Below, in pieces: positions 49,490-59,204 of a stretch of 64,000 bases of DNA. Under the pieces are notes generated by a model that ran no database searches, had not been told where the DNA came from, and saw only the letters and a program-made list of their open reading frames with translations. The position numbers and the translations under genes are program-made. The stretch covers positions 2,418,001 to 2,482,000 of the forward strand of contig NZ_CP101456.1 of assembly GCF_024362485.1 (NCBI RefSeq), read 5' to 3'. How positions within the stretch are numbered: the first letter of the stretch is position 1; each line of letters begins with the position of its first letter. The stretch is from Natronobeatus ordinarius. GTDB lineage: Archaea > Halobacteriota > Halobacteria > Halobacteriales > Natrialbaceae.

Positions 49490-49560
49490 CCTGTGGAAAT
49501 GTCGACGTGTTTCACGTAAAACGTTCGGCTCTGTTGAACTCCTCACTACCTGACAAGAGA

Positions 49561-49590
49561 GGCGTGCTGAATATAGAGGATGGGTGCAGC
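49561..49590 (-). repeat. Dispersed repeat, copy A (left edge of accessory patch)
   Basis: Read on the minus strand it is GCTGCAC-N10-TATTCAGCA, the same spacing as copy B at 50555-50580. It lies between the orphan at 48302 and the orphan gene at 49718. Confidence 0.65.
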
Positions 49591-49717
49591 AGAAACGGGG
49601 ACGGGATGAATCCTGTACGTGCTGGGACCACCTACTGGGTCGACAGCGATCCAGCGACAGGTCGACGCGTCGAAAGACCGTGACTGCTATCCGTAGTCCG
49701 GGACAATCTGAAAGAGT

Positions 49718-50515
49718 ATGCCGGGCGGGGATAAGACCACGAGACACGTTGGCGAGATCATCACAAAACTGGAGACCAACGAGCGCCTCAACGCTGACGA
49801 CGTCACGTTCATCCTCGGTTACGTTCCGACTATCAGGGACTACGAAGAGCTAGAAGCATACAGAGACGAGATAGACGACGCCATTACCGATGGGGTGGGG
49901 CACGCGGCGTACGTAAAAATCCTTCAGGAGTTCGAGACCACTGGTGCTATCGACGAACTCCGGTCAGATCTGGTCGATCCGTCGCTCGACCCCAACGGCT
50001 TCGAACGAATTGAGGTGAACGACAAAATTCGCTACATGGGCGTTATGATTGGAGAGAAGGCGTCCGAGGGGGTCGGGTGGATCCACCCGCCGGATAAACG
50101 ACCTACGAGTCTCTCACTGCTCCGGGATTCCCTGTTCGACTACCTGTTTTGTACCGGCCGGGGGTTCCACCTCGATGCGGAGATGATCTACGAGTACGGG
50201 ACGGATTATCGAGAGTTTCTCCGTGCCGTTATCGACTGTGCAGATGGGCTCGACGACTACCGACTCTCGGTTGACGCTGACGATAGCGGGCGACGTACAA
50301 CGATCAGTGTCACCCTGCGTTCGGACGGTCGGTCATATTCGAAGGAATTTGAACATGGGAGCGATTGGCTCCGATTCGACGCATTGGCCCCTGTCCAAGC
50401 AGCCCTCGATCAGCAGGTCTTACAGACAGTCCACTACAGAGGTGGAAACGACGGCTGGATACTAGTATTGGATGACGAACACGAAGAGCTAGTCACGAAA
50501 TTCCTCCCGAAATGA
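49718..50515 (+). CDS. Hypothetical protein in accessory patch
   Basis: The 265-residue soluble protein opens MPGGDKTTRHVGEIITKLE and is helical in its first 100 residues, then mixed alpha/beta (FDYLFCTGRGFHLDAEM, DYRLSVDADDSGRRTTISV, ending WILVLDDEHEELVTKFLP, quoted in parts). No family was recognised. Codon use is less GC-biased than in the core genes around it. The gene is bracketed by two copies of a short dispersed repeat, which suggests acquisition from elsewhere. Confidence 0.55.
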   Translation: MPGGDKTTRHVGEIITKLETNERLNADDVTFILGYVPTIRDYEELEAYRDEIDDAITDGVGHAAYVKILQEFETTGAIDELRSDLVDPSLDPNGFERIEVNDKIRYMGVMIGEKASEGVGWIHPPDKRPTSLSLLRDSLFDYLFCTGRGFHLDAEMIYEYGTDYREFLRAVIDCADGLDDYRLSVDADDSGRRTTISVTLRSDGRSYSKEFEHGSDWLRFDALAPVQAALDQQVLQTVHYRGGNDGWILVLDDEHEELVTKFLPK

Positions 50516-50553
50516 CGCTCCTGACACTGTATGAGCAGCGCGAATCTCTGTGA

Positions 50554-50589
50554 TGCTGCACTCGCGCCGTCTATTCAGCAGAGGCTGAA
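50554..50589 (+). repeat. Dispersed repeat, copy B
   Basis: GCTGCAC (50555-50561) and TATTCAGCA (50572-50580), separated by 10 nt and followed by GCTGAA (50584-50589). The same motifs occur at 49561-49590 (inverted) and, less exactly, at 51401-51439. Confidence 0.65.
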
Positions 50590-50772
50590 CGTTCTACCCA
50601 GATTCTGTCAGAAGCTGTCTGCTGCATAGAGAGGATGAGTTTTGCATTCGTCAGTAGTTACTTGGAACGTTTCAAGAATAATTTAGAGTAACCCACTCCG
50701 AGAGAGGTAATGAATCTATGAGAAATGTACAAATACCGGAACATTATCATCATCTCGTTCAGGAGTAGTTGT

Positions 50773-51375
50773 ATGACCGAAAATACTGATTCAGGGGAAG
50801 ACGGAGAAGCAACCAATTCTGTTGACGAAATGCTCCAGCATCTCCCAGAGGCTAAACAACGGGCCAAAGAACGAAGAGCGACTGCGACTACGAGCAAGAA
50901 CTGGTCGAAGAAAGCAAAGTTGATGCGCCAGCGACCTGATCCAGCAGTACTTGCTAGCAATCACAAGCCCCGGTTGGAAGAGTTGGTCGAACTTCCCAAA
51001 GTAACACATCGGGCCGGAAAACCTTGGACCTCGGCCAAAGCAGGCCTCGAAGCACATGGTCGAATACCGATTTATTACCGTCTTGACGGAGAGGTAACGC
51101 ACACGGGGTACATCACACAGATGGTCATTCGGCCAGAGGATGAATCAGATGTCCCCCAAGCAATTCAAGATCATATCACTGAGGATGATACATATAGTGA
51201 ATATAATGAGAAATACGATGTGACTACATATCTTGTCACGGATGGTGAACGGTTAGATGAACCATTCCTTCAATCTAAGTTAGAACGAATTAAAGGTGGA
51301 GAATTTATTGACGAGGATTTTTCGTACCAACCTGCATACGTCCGCCAACGTGATGGTGACTTTCCCGACTTCTGA
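50773..51375 (+). CDS. Hypothetical protein with low-GC codon use
   Basis: The 200-residue protein starts MTENTDSGEDGEATNSVDEML, has a basic helical middle (AKQRAKERRATATTSKNW) and a C-terminal alpha/beta part (HGRIPIYYRLDGEVTHTGY, YDVTTYLVTDGERLDEPFL, quoted in parts). Its codons are clearly less GC-rich than those of neighbouring genes, a sign of recent transfer. No domain was recognised. The upstream in-frame ATG at 50725 (MYKYRN) has a hydrophobic N-terminus but is separated by AT-rich sequence; the ATG at 50773 is preferred. Confidence 0.55.
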   Translation: MTENTDSGEDGEATNSVDEMLQHLPEAKQRAKERRATATTSKNWSKKAKLMRQRPDPAVLASNHKPRLEELVELPKVTHRAGKPWTSAKAGLEAHGRIPIYYRLDGEVTHTGYITQMVIRPEDESDVPQAIQDHITEDDTYSEYNEKYDVTTYLVTDGERLDEPFLQSKLERIKGGEFIDEDFSYQPAYVRQRDGDFPDF

Positions 51376-51400
51376 ACCGGGCAAAGCAGTTCACTAATCG

Positions 51401-51439
51401 ATGCAAGATATGCGCTCTGTATTCAGCACGGCCGCTGAA
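51401..51439 (+). repeat. Dispersed repeat, copy C (right edge of accessory patch)
   Basis: TATTCAGCA (51420-51428) is identical to copies A and B. It is preceded by ATGCAAG and GCGC, resembling copy B, and followed by GCTGAA. Copy C is the most diverged. Confidence 0.5.
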
Positions 51440-51524
51440 ACCTATCGCCGATTGAGGGTTTCAACAAGGCCAAACGTTCGTAACGACGTCGGCGAATCGA
51501 ACCGGGGACGGATACCTGGAAGGG

Positions 51525-52505
51525 CTAGGTCCAGCGGTCGAGCCCCGTCTGCGTGACGCTCTCTTCGATCCGCTCGAAGCCGCGAGCGACCTCGTCGGCG
51601 TCGACGCCCCACTCCTCACAGACGTACGATCGGGCCGCCGGAAGGTCGGGCTCGAGGCTCGTCTCGAACTCGTAGGCGTCGGTCACGTTCGGGTTCCGAA
51701 AGAGCTCCCGGACGCGGTCGGCGTGCTCGACGTGCTCGCCGCGAGCCTCGAGCACCGACCAGAGGTCGCCGTGTTCGGTGAGCTCGGAGATCGCCGTCTT
51801 CGGGCCGATTCCGGTCACGCCCTCGTTGAAGTCCGTCCCGATCAGGATCGCGGCGTCGATCAACTGCTCGAGCGTGAGGTCGTGTTCTTCGAGCGTCGCC
51901 TCGAGGTCCATCAGCTCGGGGTTTCCTTTGCTCGTGAGCTGGCGCAGGGTCTTCGGCGCGCCGAACAGCAGCGCGTCGTAGTCCTCCGAGCCGACGTAGT
52001 CGGCGTCGCCGCGTCGGACCACGTGAGCGGCCTGGGCTTCCCCCTCGGCAGGCGCCTCGACGATCGGGACGTCGAGCAGCGAGAGCAGTTCGCGGCTCGT
52101 CTCCTGGATCGTCGGTGTCAGCCGCTGGGTCCGGGACTCGAGCTGGGCGATGGCGACCGCGTCGCCTTCCTCGCGGGCGACCTCGAGTTGCTCTTCGTAC
52201 GTTTCCCGCTGCTCGCGCCGGGACTCGATCTCGTCGGCTTTGAGCTCGGAGGGGCCGCCGTCGAACACCATCACAGGCGTGACGTCGTGTTCGAAGAACT
52301 TCGGCAGCCCCTGGACGATGCCGATCAGGTTCGCGACCTCGGTGCCGTCGGGCGTGGTGTAGGCGTCGCTCGCGGTCCACTTGACCGTCGTCGTCAGGTA
52401 GCGGTAGAGCCAGTTGTGGGCGTCGACGGCGACGATCGAGCCCGCGAGGTCGGAAAACGGGATCTCCTCGATGACGGCGACGTCGCGCAGTGCTGCGTTC
52501 CCCAT
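51525..52505 (-). CDS. fen: Flap endonuclease FEN1
   Basis: This structure-specific nuclease removes 5' flaps during Okazaki-fragment maturation and repair. The 326-residue protein has the N-terminal nuclease motif [14 protein letters not shown]. The metal-binding acids are in [27 protein letters not shown] and [13 protein letters not shown]. The helix-hairpin-helix region reads [18 protein letters not shown]. The C-terminus ends in QTGLDRWT, a PCNA-binding (PIP) box with the final aromatic replaced by Thr. The ATG at 52505 is chosen over the frame from 52637. The gene diverges from the hypothetical gene at 52636. Confidence 0.95.
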   Translation of the reverse strand: MGNAALRDVAVIEEIPFSDLAGSIVAVDAHNWLYRYLTTTVKWTASDAYTTPDGTEVANLIGIVQGLPKFFEHDVTPVMVFDGGPSELKADEIESRREQRETYEEQLEVAREEGDAVAIAQLESRTQRLTPTIQETSRELLSLLDVPIVEAPAEGEAQAAHVVRRGDADYVGSEDYDALLFGAPKTLRQLTSKGNPELMDLEATLEEHDLTLEQLIDAAILIGTDFNEGVTGIGPKTAISELTEHGDLWSVLEARGEHVEHADRVRELFRNPNVTDAYEFETSLEPDLPAARSYVCEEWGVDADEVARGFERIEESVTQTGLDRWT

Positions 52506-52635
52506 TGTCCGACTATTGGCGCGACTGCGATTTGAATCGTGGGTTCTCTCTCGCCCGTGCGCCACCCAGCGGTCGCCCCCGTGGCTGCCAGCGCCGGGCT
52601 CCGGTTTTTTCGCGCCCGCAGTCGAACGGACGGAC

Positions 52636-53565
52636 ATGACGACCGACTTCGACTGGGCCGAGCTACGAGAGCGGTGTCACACCCTCGAGCCGGGCGCGGC
52701 CCTCGAAACGCCCGTCTCCGGCCGGCAGTTCACGATCGAGTCGGCGGGAGCCGACCGGCTCGTCGTTCGGTTCAGAGAGCGCGACGAGGAACGGTCGCTC
52801 TGGCGCGAGCAGTTCGAGGTGTTCGTCGACCGGCTCGCTGACGGGCCGATCCCCGTCGCCGACCTGCCGCCCGGCGTCGAGCCGTACGCCAGCGTGGTGA
52901 CGCTCTCGAGTGACTACCACGTGGACGACCATGCGATCGCGCACGCTCCTGCGGAGGCTGCCGGCGGCGAGAGTCCGTACCTCCGCTCGCCGGCGGAAGC
53001 CAGGACGCCACCCGAACGCGTCCACGACGACGCGCTCTTGCTGGCCGCCCTCCTCGAGCGATTCGATCTGACCGACCCGACGGCGCTCGACACCGACTCG
53101 CTGACGGACTGTTACGTCCTGCTCTCTGACGTCCAACGCGGGGCCGACCGACTCCGCCGATCGACGCGGGAGCCGTTGCTCGAGCGCCTCGGCCCCGGGC
53201 AAGAGCTCCACGGCCAGTTCGGGACGGTCAGGCGAACGACCCGTGACCGTCGCCGGCCGAAAGACGACGAGACGGTGCTGGCCGCCCTCGACGAGCGAGC
53301 GATTCCCCGGGAGTGGGTGCTGGGCGTCGACCGGGACAAACTGGACGTCGTCCTGGCCGTCACCGATCTCGAAGCGGATGAGGTCTACGACGTCGACGAG
53401 CAGGTGTACGTCCAGAAGACCGGCGTCGACGAGCGCGAGAAGTTCTCACGCCTGCAGGGGATCGCCGACCGGATCGACGCACTCGAGGGCGTCGAGGAGG
53501 CGGAGTTCCTGGCCGAACTCGACGATCTCGAGGATCGACTCGAGGAGGCACTGTCGGCCGACTAG
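52636..53565 (+). CDS. Hypothetical acidic soluble protein
   Basis: The 309-residue protein starts [20 protein letters not shown]. Its N-terminal half has beta-rich sequence ([24 protein letters not shown]) and its C-terminal half has basic strands ([17 protein letters not shown]) and a helical tail ([19 protein letters not shown]), all quoted in parts. The middle contains [23 protein letters not shown]. No family was recognised. The ATG at 52636 lies 130 nt from the divergent fen gene. Its codon use is typical of this genome. Confidence 0.6.
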   Translation: MTTDFDWAELRERCHTLEPGAALETPVSGRQFTIESAGADRLVVRFRERDEERSLWREQFEVFVDRLADGPIPVADLPPGVEPYASVVTLSSDYHVDDHAIAHAPAEAAGGESPYLRSPAEARTPPERVHDDALLLAALLERFDLTDPTALDTDSLTDCYVLLSDVQRGADRLRRSTREPLLERLGPGQELHGQFGTVRRTTRDRRRPKDDETVLAALDERAIPREWVLGVDRDKLDVVLAVTDLEADEVYDVDEQVYVQKTGVDEREKFSRLQGIADRIDALEGVEEAEFLAELDDLEDRLEEALSAD

Positions 53566-53713
53566 CGCCAGAAATATCGATACGCACGCATATCTGGCCG
53601 ACTCGACAGCGGTGTCGCGTCCGAACTGCAAGTCGACTGCTGACGTCCCCCACGCCGCTCTCGAGCGATTTACTACTGGGCAGAGTACTTTTTAGCATCG
53701 CCGACCAGCAGAG

Positions 53714-53720
53714 ATTTATA
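53714..53720 (+). promoter_or_regulatory. TATA-like box of the aldolase operon
   Basis: ATTTATA ends 24 nt upstream of the aldolase ATG at 53745, the spacing expected for a leaderless haloarchaeal transcript. Confidence 0.6.
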
Positions 53721-53744
53721 CGGTCCTGTAGCATCTTTCACCGA

Positions 53745-54533
53745 ATGCTCAACATCGACGATTCACCGATCGTTCGGGACGGAAAGTCACTGATCCTGGC
53801 GATGGACCACGGCCTCGAGCACGGGCCCGTAGACTTCACGGAGGTACCCGAGAAGCTCGACCCCTCGACGGTCTTCGAGACGGCGACCCACGACGCCGTC
53901 ACGGCGATGGCCGTCCAGAAGGGGATCGCCGAGGGCTACTACCCGAGCTACGAAGACGACGTGAACCTGTTGCTCAAGATGAACGGGACGTCGACGCTCT
54001 GGATGGGTGAGTACGACTCGGCGGTGAACTGCTCGGTCGAGTACGCAGCCGACATCGGCGCCGACGCCGTCGGCTTCACCCTCTACGGCGGCTCGAACCA
54101 CGAAGTCGAGATGGCCGAGGAGTTCCGCGAGATCCACGAGGACGCCCGCGCCCACGACCTGCCGGTCGTTATGTGGGCGTATCCGCGTGGTCAGGGGGTC
54201 AAGAACGACACGAAACCCGACGTCATCTCCTACGCCACCCGGATCGCACTCGAGCTCGGAGCCGACGTGGCGAAGATCAAGTACCCGGGCAGCAAGGAAG
54301 CGATGGCCCACGCAGTCGACAGTGCCGGCGACATGAAAGTCGTGATGAGCGGTGGCTCGAAGACCTCCGACTACGAGTTCCTCTCGACCGTCGAGGCCGT
54401 GATGGACGCGGGCGCGAAGGGCCTGGCCGTCGGACGCAACGTCTGGCAGCGTGAGGACCCCACCCGCATCCTCGACGCGCTCGAGAAAGTCATCTACGAG
54501 GGCGAGACCGCCGACGCCGCACTCGAGGAATGA
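53745..54533 (+). CDS. fba: Archaeal class I fructose-bisphosphate aldolase
   Basis: The enzyme splits or forms fructose-1,6-bisphosphate through a Schiff-base lysine. The 262-residue DhnA-type protein shows SLILAMDHGLEHGPVDF, the phosphate-binding PGSKEAM and GRNVWQREDPTRI regions, and the lysine in DVAKIKYPGSKEA. The length is typical. It overlaps fbp by ATGA, so the two form a gluconeogenic operon (aldolase then FBPase). With the PEP synthase gene further on, this part of the window encodes sugar synthesis. Confidence 0.93.
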   Translation: MLNIDDSPIVRDGKSLILAMDHGLEHGPVDFTEVPEKLDPSTVFETATHDAVTAMAVQKGIAEGYYPSYEDDVNLLLKMNGTSTLWMGEYDSAVNCSVEYAADIGADAVGFTLYGGSNHEVEMAEEFREIHEDARAHDLPVVMWAYPRGQGVKNDTKPDVISYATRIALELGADVAKIKYPGSKEAMAHAVDSAGDMKVVMSGGSKTSDYEFLSTVEAVMDAGAKGLAVGRNVWQREDPTRILDALEKVIYEGETADAALEE

Positions 54534-55381
54534 GCGACGCCGTCGAGGAAGTCGTCGACGTCATCACCCGCTCGTCGGCCGAGATCCGGCAAGGACTGGT
54601 CGGCCGCCGGGGAGAGGTCGACGAGGAGAACCCCAGTGGCGAGACCCAGGCCGAGGCGGACGTCTTCGCCGACGAGTTGCTCGCCGAGCGGCTGGCCGCG
54701 ATCGAGGGCGTCGCCGAGTACGCGAGCGAAGAGCGCGTCGAGATCTCCCAGGTCGGTGACGGCGACCTCTACGTCGCCGCCGACCCGCTCGACGGCTCGT
54801 CGAACCTCAAGTCGAACAACACGATGGGGACCGTGTTCGGGATCTACGACGAGCCCCTGCCCGCCCCGGGAACCTCACTCGTCGCCGCCGGATACGTACT
54901 CTACGGCCCGATCACGACGATGGCCTACGCCCACGACGGGACGGTCACCAAATACGAACTCACCGGCGGCGAGCGCACCGTCGTCGAGGAAGACGTGACC
55001 CTGCCCGACGAGCCCCTCATCTACGGCTTCGGCGGTCGGGTTCCCGACTGGCCGGCGGACTTCGAGGCGTACGTTCGCGAGATCGAGTCCAACCCCGATC
55101 ACAAGCTCCGCTACGGCGGCGCGATGATCGGCGACGTCAATCAGGTGCTCACCTACGGCGGGATCTTCGCCTACCCCGCCCTCGAGGACAGTCCCCGGGG
55201 CAAACTCCGGCTCCAGTTCGAGGGGAACCCGATCGGCTACGTCCTCGAGTCCGCCGGCGGACGCTCCTCGGACGGCACGCGATCGATCCTCGAGGTCGAA
55301 CCGGACGAGCTCCACGATCGGGTACCCGTCCACGTCGGTAATACCGAGTTAATCGACCGACTCGAGACGGCGCTCGAGTGA
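54530..55381 (+). CDS. fbp: Fructose-1,6-bisphosphatase
   Basis: The FBPase class 1 enzyme makes fructose-6-phosphate in gluconeogenesis. The 283-residue protein has the metal-binding motif VAADPLDGSSNLKSNN and the later substrate-binding KLRYGGAMIGDVNQVL and GKLRLQFEGNPIGYVLE. The ATG overlaps the aldolase stop (ATGA), which predicts tight co-translation. After it comes the second full copy of the palindromic repeat, whose outer edge lies 31 nt from the stop. Confidence 0.93.
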   Translation: MSDAVEEVVDVITRSSAEIRQGLVGRRGEVDEENPSGETQAEADVFADELLAERLAAIEGVAEYASEERVEISQVGDGDLYVAADPLDGSSNLKSNNTMGTVFGIYDEPLPAPGTSLVAAGYVLYGPITTMAYAHDGTVTKYELTGGERTVVEEDVTLPDEPLIYGFGGRVPDWPADFEAYVREIESNPDHKLRYGGAMIGDVNQVLTYGGIFAYPALEDSPRGKLRLQFEGNPIGYVLESAGGRSSDGTRSILEVEPDELHDRVPVHVGNTELIDRLETALE

Positions 55382-55412
55382 GCCGACCCGATCGCGATCG
55401 TCCGAGCGGACT

Positions 55413-55498
55413 CTCATAACGATGGTTGTCGTCTCGTACCGGTGATCGCCCCACCGGGACGGCGATCACCGGTACACAGTTACAACCGTCATTATCAC
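55413..55498. repeat. Palindromic dispersed repeat, copy 2
   Basis: The inner arms TACCGGTGATCGCC (55437-55450) and the complement (55461-55474) enclose CCACCGGGAC. That loop is the reverse complement of the loop in copy 1, although the outer arms keep the same orientation. The right edge is the stop codon of the minus-strand RimK gene. Confidence 0.9.
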
Positions 55499-56826
55499 TC
55501 CTCGAACGGGTCGTCGCCACGCTCGTCGTAGCGTCTGCCGACGTCGATTCGAAACTCCCCCAGCACGTCGCGACCGAGCAGTAGCGGATACGCCGACGCC
55601 GACCGATCCTCGACCATCGCATCGACGGTTCGTTCGGTGCCGGCGATCCCGACAACGACGTCGACGACCGGCTGATGGCCTTGCGTTTCGTCCCTGCTTG
55701 CCGCGGGATCGCCGACCTGAATGGGGCCAGCGCCGATCGCCGCTGCGAGTTGCAGATCGATGCGCGTTTGCGATCGACCCGTATCGGCGCGTCCGATCAC
55801 CGCTCTCGTGTCGGTCGTGCCGCTGACGACGACGCGTTCGGTGAGGCCGACGGTCGGCGCATCACTCTCAGCCGATGGCTCGAGCTTCGGAACACAGGAG
55901 GGAACGGAATCGTCCAGCGTCTTCCGGAGCGTCGTGACGCGGTCGGTGGCGACCGTCCCGCCGGCGCGTTCGATCGCGAGTGCCGCGATGTCGGGCGCTG
56001 GACTTCGGCCCGTCGCTCGATAGAGCCCTCTGAATCCGGCAGTCGGGTTGACCTCGAGAACGACCCAGCCGTCTTCGCCTTCGATGAGGTCGACGCCGGC
56101 ACAGTCCAGTCCGACTGCGGCCGTCGCCCGTTTCGCGATCGACTCGACGGTCGCGGGAAGGGAGCCAGTCACGTCTTCGACCGAGCCGCCCCGCGCGACG
56201 TTCGTCCGCCAATCGTCGTCGGCGGCGTAGCGGATCATCGCTCCCACGACGCAGTCGTCGACGACGTAGACACGGAGGTCCCGTGGCCGTTCGCCCGCGG
56301 TGGCGACGAGTTCCTGCAAGAACGCCCGGCGCGTTCCGACGGTCCCGGTGAGCAGGTCGGTCCGACGAACTTTCCACGCCCCACCACCGTGAGTGCCGAC
56401 GATCGTTTTGTAGACGTGTTCCGCACCGAATTCAGGTCGAACGCGGGAAAGTGGTTCCGACCCGAGTGCGAGCGCCGTCTTCGGAACGGGGACGCCCTCG
56501 GCGACGAGCGCGGCGGCGGCCGCGATCTTGTGCGAGGCGAGAGCGGCGGCGTCCGGATGGTTGACAATCGGCCGAAAGTGTGCGATCGCGTTCGCGAATC
56601 CGACCGCTTCGACGGGCTGTTTCGTCGTCGACAACAGCAGCCGGTTGATCACCACGTCCGCATCTGGCTCCAGGGAGAACTCCTCGTCCGTAAAGCGCAC
56701 GAGCACGTTCTTCTCACGGAGCCAGACGGGCTCGTGACCGAGCGCCTCGATGGCGTTACAGATCGCCTTCGACTCTTTGCTGTCGTGAAAGCTCAGGACG
56801 CCAACCCGGAGCGGGGGATCGGTCAT
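55495..56826 (-). CDS. RimK-like ATP-grasp ligase fused to a retropepsin-like domain
   Basis: The 443-residue protein has an ATP-grasp domain (about residues 1-290; GVPVPKTALALG, VYKTIVGTHGGGAW, VVLEVNPTAGFRG) of the RimK/LysX/MptN group, which adds amino acids to a carboxylate. A C-terminal domain with AVIGRADTGRSQTRIDLQL looks like a retropepsin-type aspartyl protease (Asp-Thr-Gly in ADTG). RimK partners of this kind process polyglutamate in bacteria, so a ligase/protease pair in one chain is interesting. The product is unknown. It starts 6 nt after the PEP synthase gene ends, so both may share a transcript. Confidence 0.85.
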   Translation of the reverse strand: MTDPPLRVGVLSFHDSKESKAICNAIEALGHEPVWLREKNVLVRFTDEEFSLEPDADVVINRLLLSTTKQPVEAVGFANAIAHFRPIVNHPDAAALASHKIAAAAALVAEGVPVPKTALALGSEPLSRVRPEFGAEHVYKTIVGTHGGGAWKVRRTDLLTGTVGTRRAFLQELVATAGERPRDLRVYVVDDCVVGAMIRYAADDDWRTNVARGGSVEDVTGSLPATVESIAKRATAAVGLDCAGVDLIEGEDGWVVLEVNPTAGFRGLYRATGRSPAPDIAALAIERAGGTVATDRVTTLRKTLDDSVPSCVPKLEPSAESDAPTVGLTERVVVSGTTDTRAVIGRADTGRSQTRIDLQLAAAIGAGPIQVGDPAASRDETQGHQPVVDVVVGIAGTERTVDAMVEDRSASAYPLLLGRDVLGEFRIDVGRRYDERGDDPFEE

Positions 56827-56832
56827 GCAACT

Positions 56833-59103
56833 TTACTCCAGCTCAGAAACCGTCAGGATCGTCTCGACCGCGACGTCCGGCGAGACGGAAATCGAGTCGA
56901 TCCCGGCCTCGAGCAGGAACTCGGTGTACCCCGAAATCGTCGACGGAGCGTCGCCGCAGATGCCGACCGGCCGATCGTGGTCGTGGGCCGTCTCGATCAG
57001 CGACTCGATCGACCTCGTCACTGCGTCGTCGGTCTCGTCGAACAGCGAGGCGAGGTGTTCTGAGTTCCGGTCGACGCCGAGGGTCAGCTGCGTGAGGTCG
57101 TTCGAGCCGATCGAAAAGCCGTCGAACAGCGCCGCGAACCGATCCGCGAGGACGATGTTCGATGGAAGCTCCGCCATCACCCAGACGTCCATCTCCTCGC
57201 GCGAGAGGCCGAACTCCTCGAGGAGTTCGAGGACGCGTTCGCCCTCCTCGATCGTTCGACAGAACGGAACCATCACGGTGACATTGTCGAGTCCGACGTC
57301 CTCGCGGACCTGTCGATACGCCTCACACTCGAGGCGAAACGCCTCCCGAAACTCGTCGTCGTAGTAGCGCGAGGCGCCGCGCCAGCCGAGCATCGGGTTG
57401 GCCTCCTCGGGTTCGTACTTGAAGCCGCCCTCGAGGTTCCGGTACTCGTCGGTCTTGAAGTCACTCAGGCGGAAGATGACCTCGTCGGGGTAGAACGCGG
57501 CGCCGATCTTCGCGATGCCGGTTCGCAGCGCGTCGACGAACTGGGCTTCCTCGCCGCGTGCGAGCAACTCGAGCGGGTGGGAGCCGACGTGGGAGGTGAC
57601 GATGAACTCCTCGCGCGCCAGGCCGACGCCGTCGACCGGCAGGGCCGCGAGCGCGAACGCCCGGCCCGGGTCGCCGAGGATCAGCTTGACGTCGGTCTCG
57701 GTCTCGGGGATCTCGTCCACCACCTCCTCGCTGACCTCGAACGCGAGTTCACCCGCGTACACTCGTCCGGTGTCCGTCGAGCAGTCGACCGTCACGAGGT
57801 CTCCGTCTGCCAACGCGTCGGTCGCGTTCCCGGTGCGAACGATCGCGGGGATGCCCAGCTCCCGGGAGACGATCGCGGCGTGAGACGTTTTGCCGCCCCT
57901 GTCGGTGACGATGGCGCTCGCGCGCTTCATGACGGGGACCCAGTCCGGGTCGGTCATCTCGGTGACAAGCACGTCCCCCTCCTGGACCTGATCCATCTGC
58001 CGGTGGTCCGAAAGCACCCGGACGGAACCAGTTGCCACGGCGTTCCCGATCGCGACGCCGGTGAGCAGTTCCTCCCCCGACTCCTCGAGGCTGTACGTCC
58101 GGATGACGTTCTCCGTCGCCGCGCCGTGGACCGTCTCCGGCCTGGCCTGGACGACGAACAGCTCCTCGAGGTCGCCGTCGACGAGCCACTCGACGTCCTG
58201 TGGCGTCCCGAAGTGCTCCTCGATGCGCGTCGCGTACGTCGCCAGCTCCCGGATCCGCTCGTCGCTGAGCGCGAACTCGTCGCGCTCGTCCTCGGGGACC
58301 GGCTCGAGCTTGGTGCCGCCGTTTCGGCGGACCATTCGCTGGGTTTTCCCGCCGAGCTGTTTCTCGACGATGCCGGTCGTCGGTTTGAAGACGACGTACC
58401 GGTCGGGGTCGACCACCCCCTGGACGATCGGCTCGCCGAAGCCGTACGCCGCCTCGATCGTGACGACCTCCTCGAAGCCGGTGTCGGGGTCGAGGGTGAA
58501 GAGCACGCCCGAGGCGGCCAGATCCGCCCGCCCCATCTTCTGGACGGCGACGGCGAGCTTGACCTGGAAGTGATCGAAGTCGTTGTTCTCGCGGTAGGCG
58601 ATCGCCCGGTCGGTAAATAACGACGCGAAGCAGTGTTTGATCGACTCGAGCAGTTCGGTCTCGCCGGCGACGTTGAGAAACGTCTCCTGCTGGCCGGCGA
58701 AGGAGGCATCGGGGAGGTCCTCTGCGGTCGCGGAGCTTCGCACGGCGACTTCGGGGTCGTCGAGCTCGAGGCGGGCCGCCAGCGCGTCGTAACGGTCGAC
58801 GATCGCCGACGACAGGTCCTCGGGCATCGCGGCCTCGGAGATCGTCCGTCTGATTCGCTCGCCCCGGTTTTGCAGGTCGGAGACGTTCTCGACGTCGAGC
58901 CCCTCGAGGTCGTCGGCGATGGCTTCCCCGATCCCCGTCTCCTCGACGTAGTACTCGTAGGCCGACGCGGTCGTGGTGAATCCCGGGAGCACCGGCACGT
59001 CGAGGCCCGCGAGCTCGCCGAGGTTCGCGCTCTTGCCGCCGACGGCACCCGTATCCGCGCCGCTGCACGCTTCTAGCCACTGGACGAATTCGGTGTCGCT
59101 CAT
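56833..59103 (-). CDS. ppsA: Phosphoenolpyruvate synthase
   Basis: PEP synthase makes PEP from pyruvate and ATP for gluconeogenesis. The 756-residue protein has the N-terminal ATP-binding domain (VGGKSANLGELAG, VAVRSSATAEDLPDASFAG), the central phosphohistidine domain (ASAIVTDRGGKTSHAAIVSRELG, quoted in parts) and the C-terminal PEP/pyruvate barrel. The barrel ends with DRPVGICGDAPS, whose Cys is the acid/base. The ATG at 59103 (MSDTEFVQW) is chosen over 59163. It is co-directional with the RimK-like gene 6 nt downstream. Confidence 0.94.
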   Translation of the reverse strand: MSDTEFVQWLEACSGADTGAVGGKSANLGELAGLDVPVLPGFTTTASAYEYYVEETGIGEAIADDLEGLDVENVSDLQNRGERIRRTISEAAMPEDLSSAIVDRYDALAARLELDDPEVAVRSSATAEDLPDASFAGQQETFLNVAGETELLESIKHCFASLFTDRAIAYRENNDFDHFQVKLAVAVQKMGRADLAASGVLFTLDPDTGFEEVVTIEAAYGFGEPIVQGVVDPDRYVVFKPTTGIVEKQLGGKTQRMVRRNGGTKLEPVPEDERDEFALSDERIRELATYATRIEEHFGTPQDVEWLVDGDLEELFVVQARPETVHGAATENVIRTYSLEESGEELLTGVAIGNAVATGSVRVLSDHRQMDQVQEGDVLVTEMTDPDWVPVMKRASAIVTDRGGKTSHAAIVSRELGIPAIVRTGNATDALADGDLVTVDCSTDTGRVYAGELAFEVSEEVVDEIPETETDVKLILGDPGRAFALAALPVDGVGLAREEFIVTSHVGSHPLELLARGEEAQFVDALRTGIAKIGAAFYPDEVIFRLSDFKTDEYRNLEGGFKYEPEEANPMLGWRGASRYYDDEFREAFRLECEAYRQVREDVGLDNVTVMVPFCRTIEEGERVLELLEEFGLSREEMDVWVMAELPSNIVLADRFAALFDGFSIGSNDLTQLTLGVDRNSEHLASLFDETDDAVTRSIESLIETAHDHDRPVGICGDAPSTISGYTEFLLEAGIDSISVSPDVAVETILTVSELE

Positions 59104-59204
59104 CGATGCGACGATTCGACCACGGGCACGGCCATAAATCGGGCGGGCGAGTTCCACCCCCACAACTGATACCAGTACCGTCGTGGTAGGGCCGGCTACC
59201 GACG

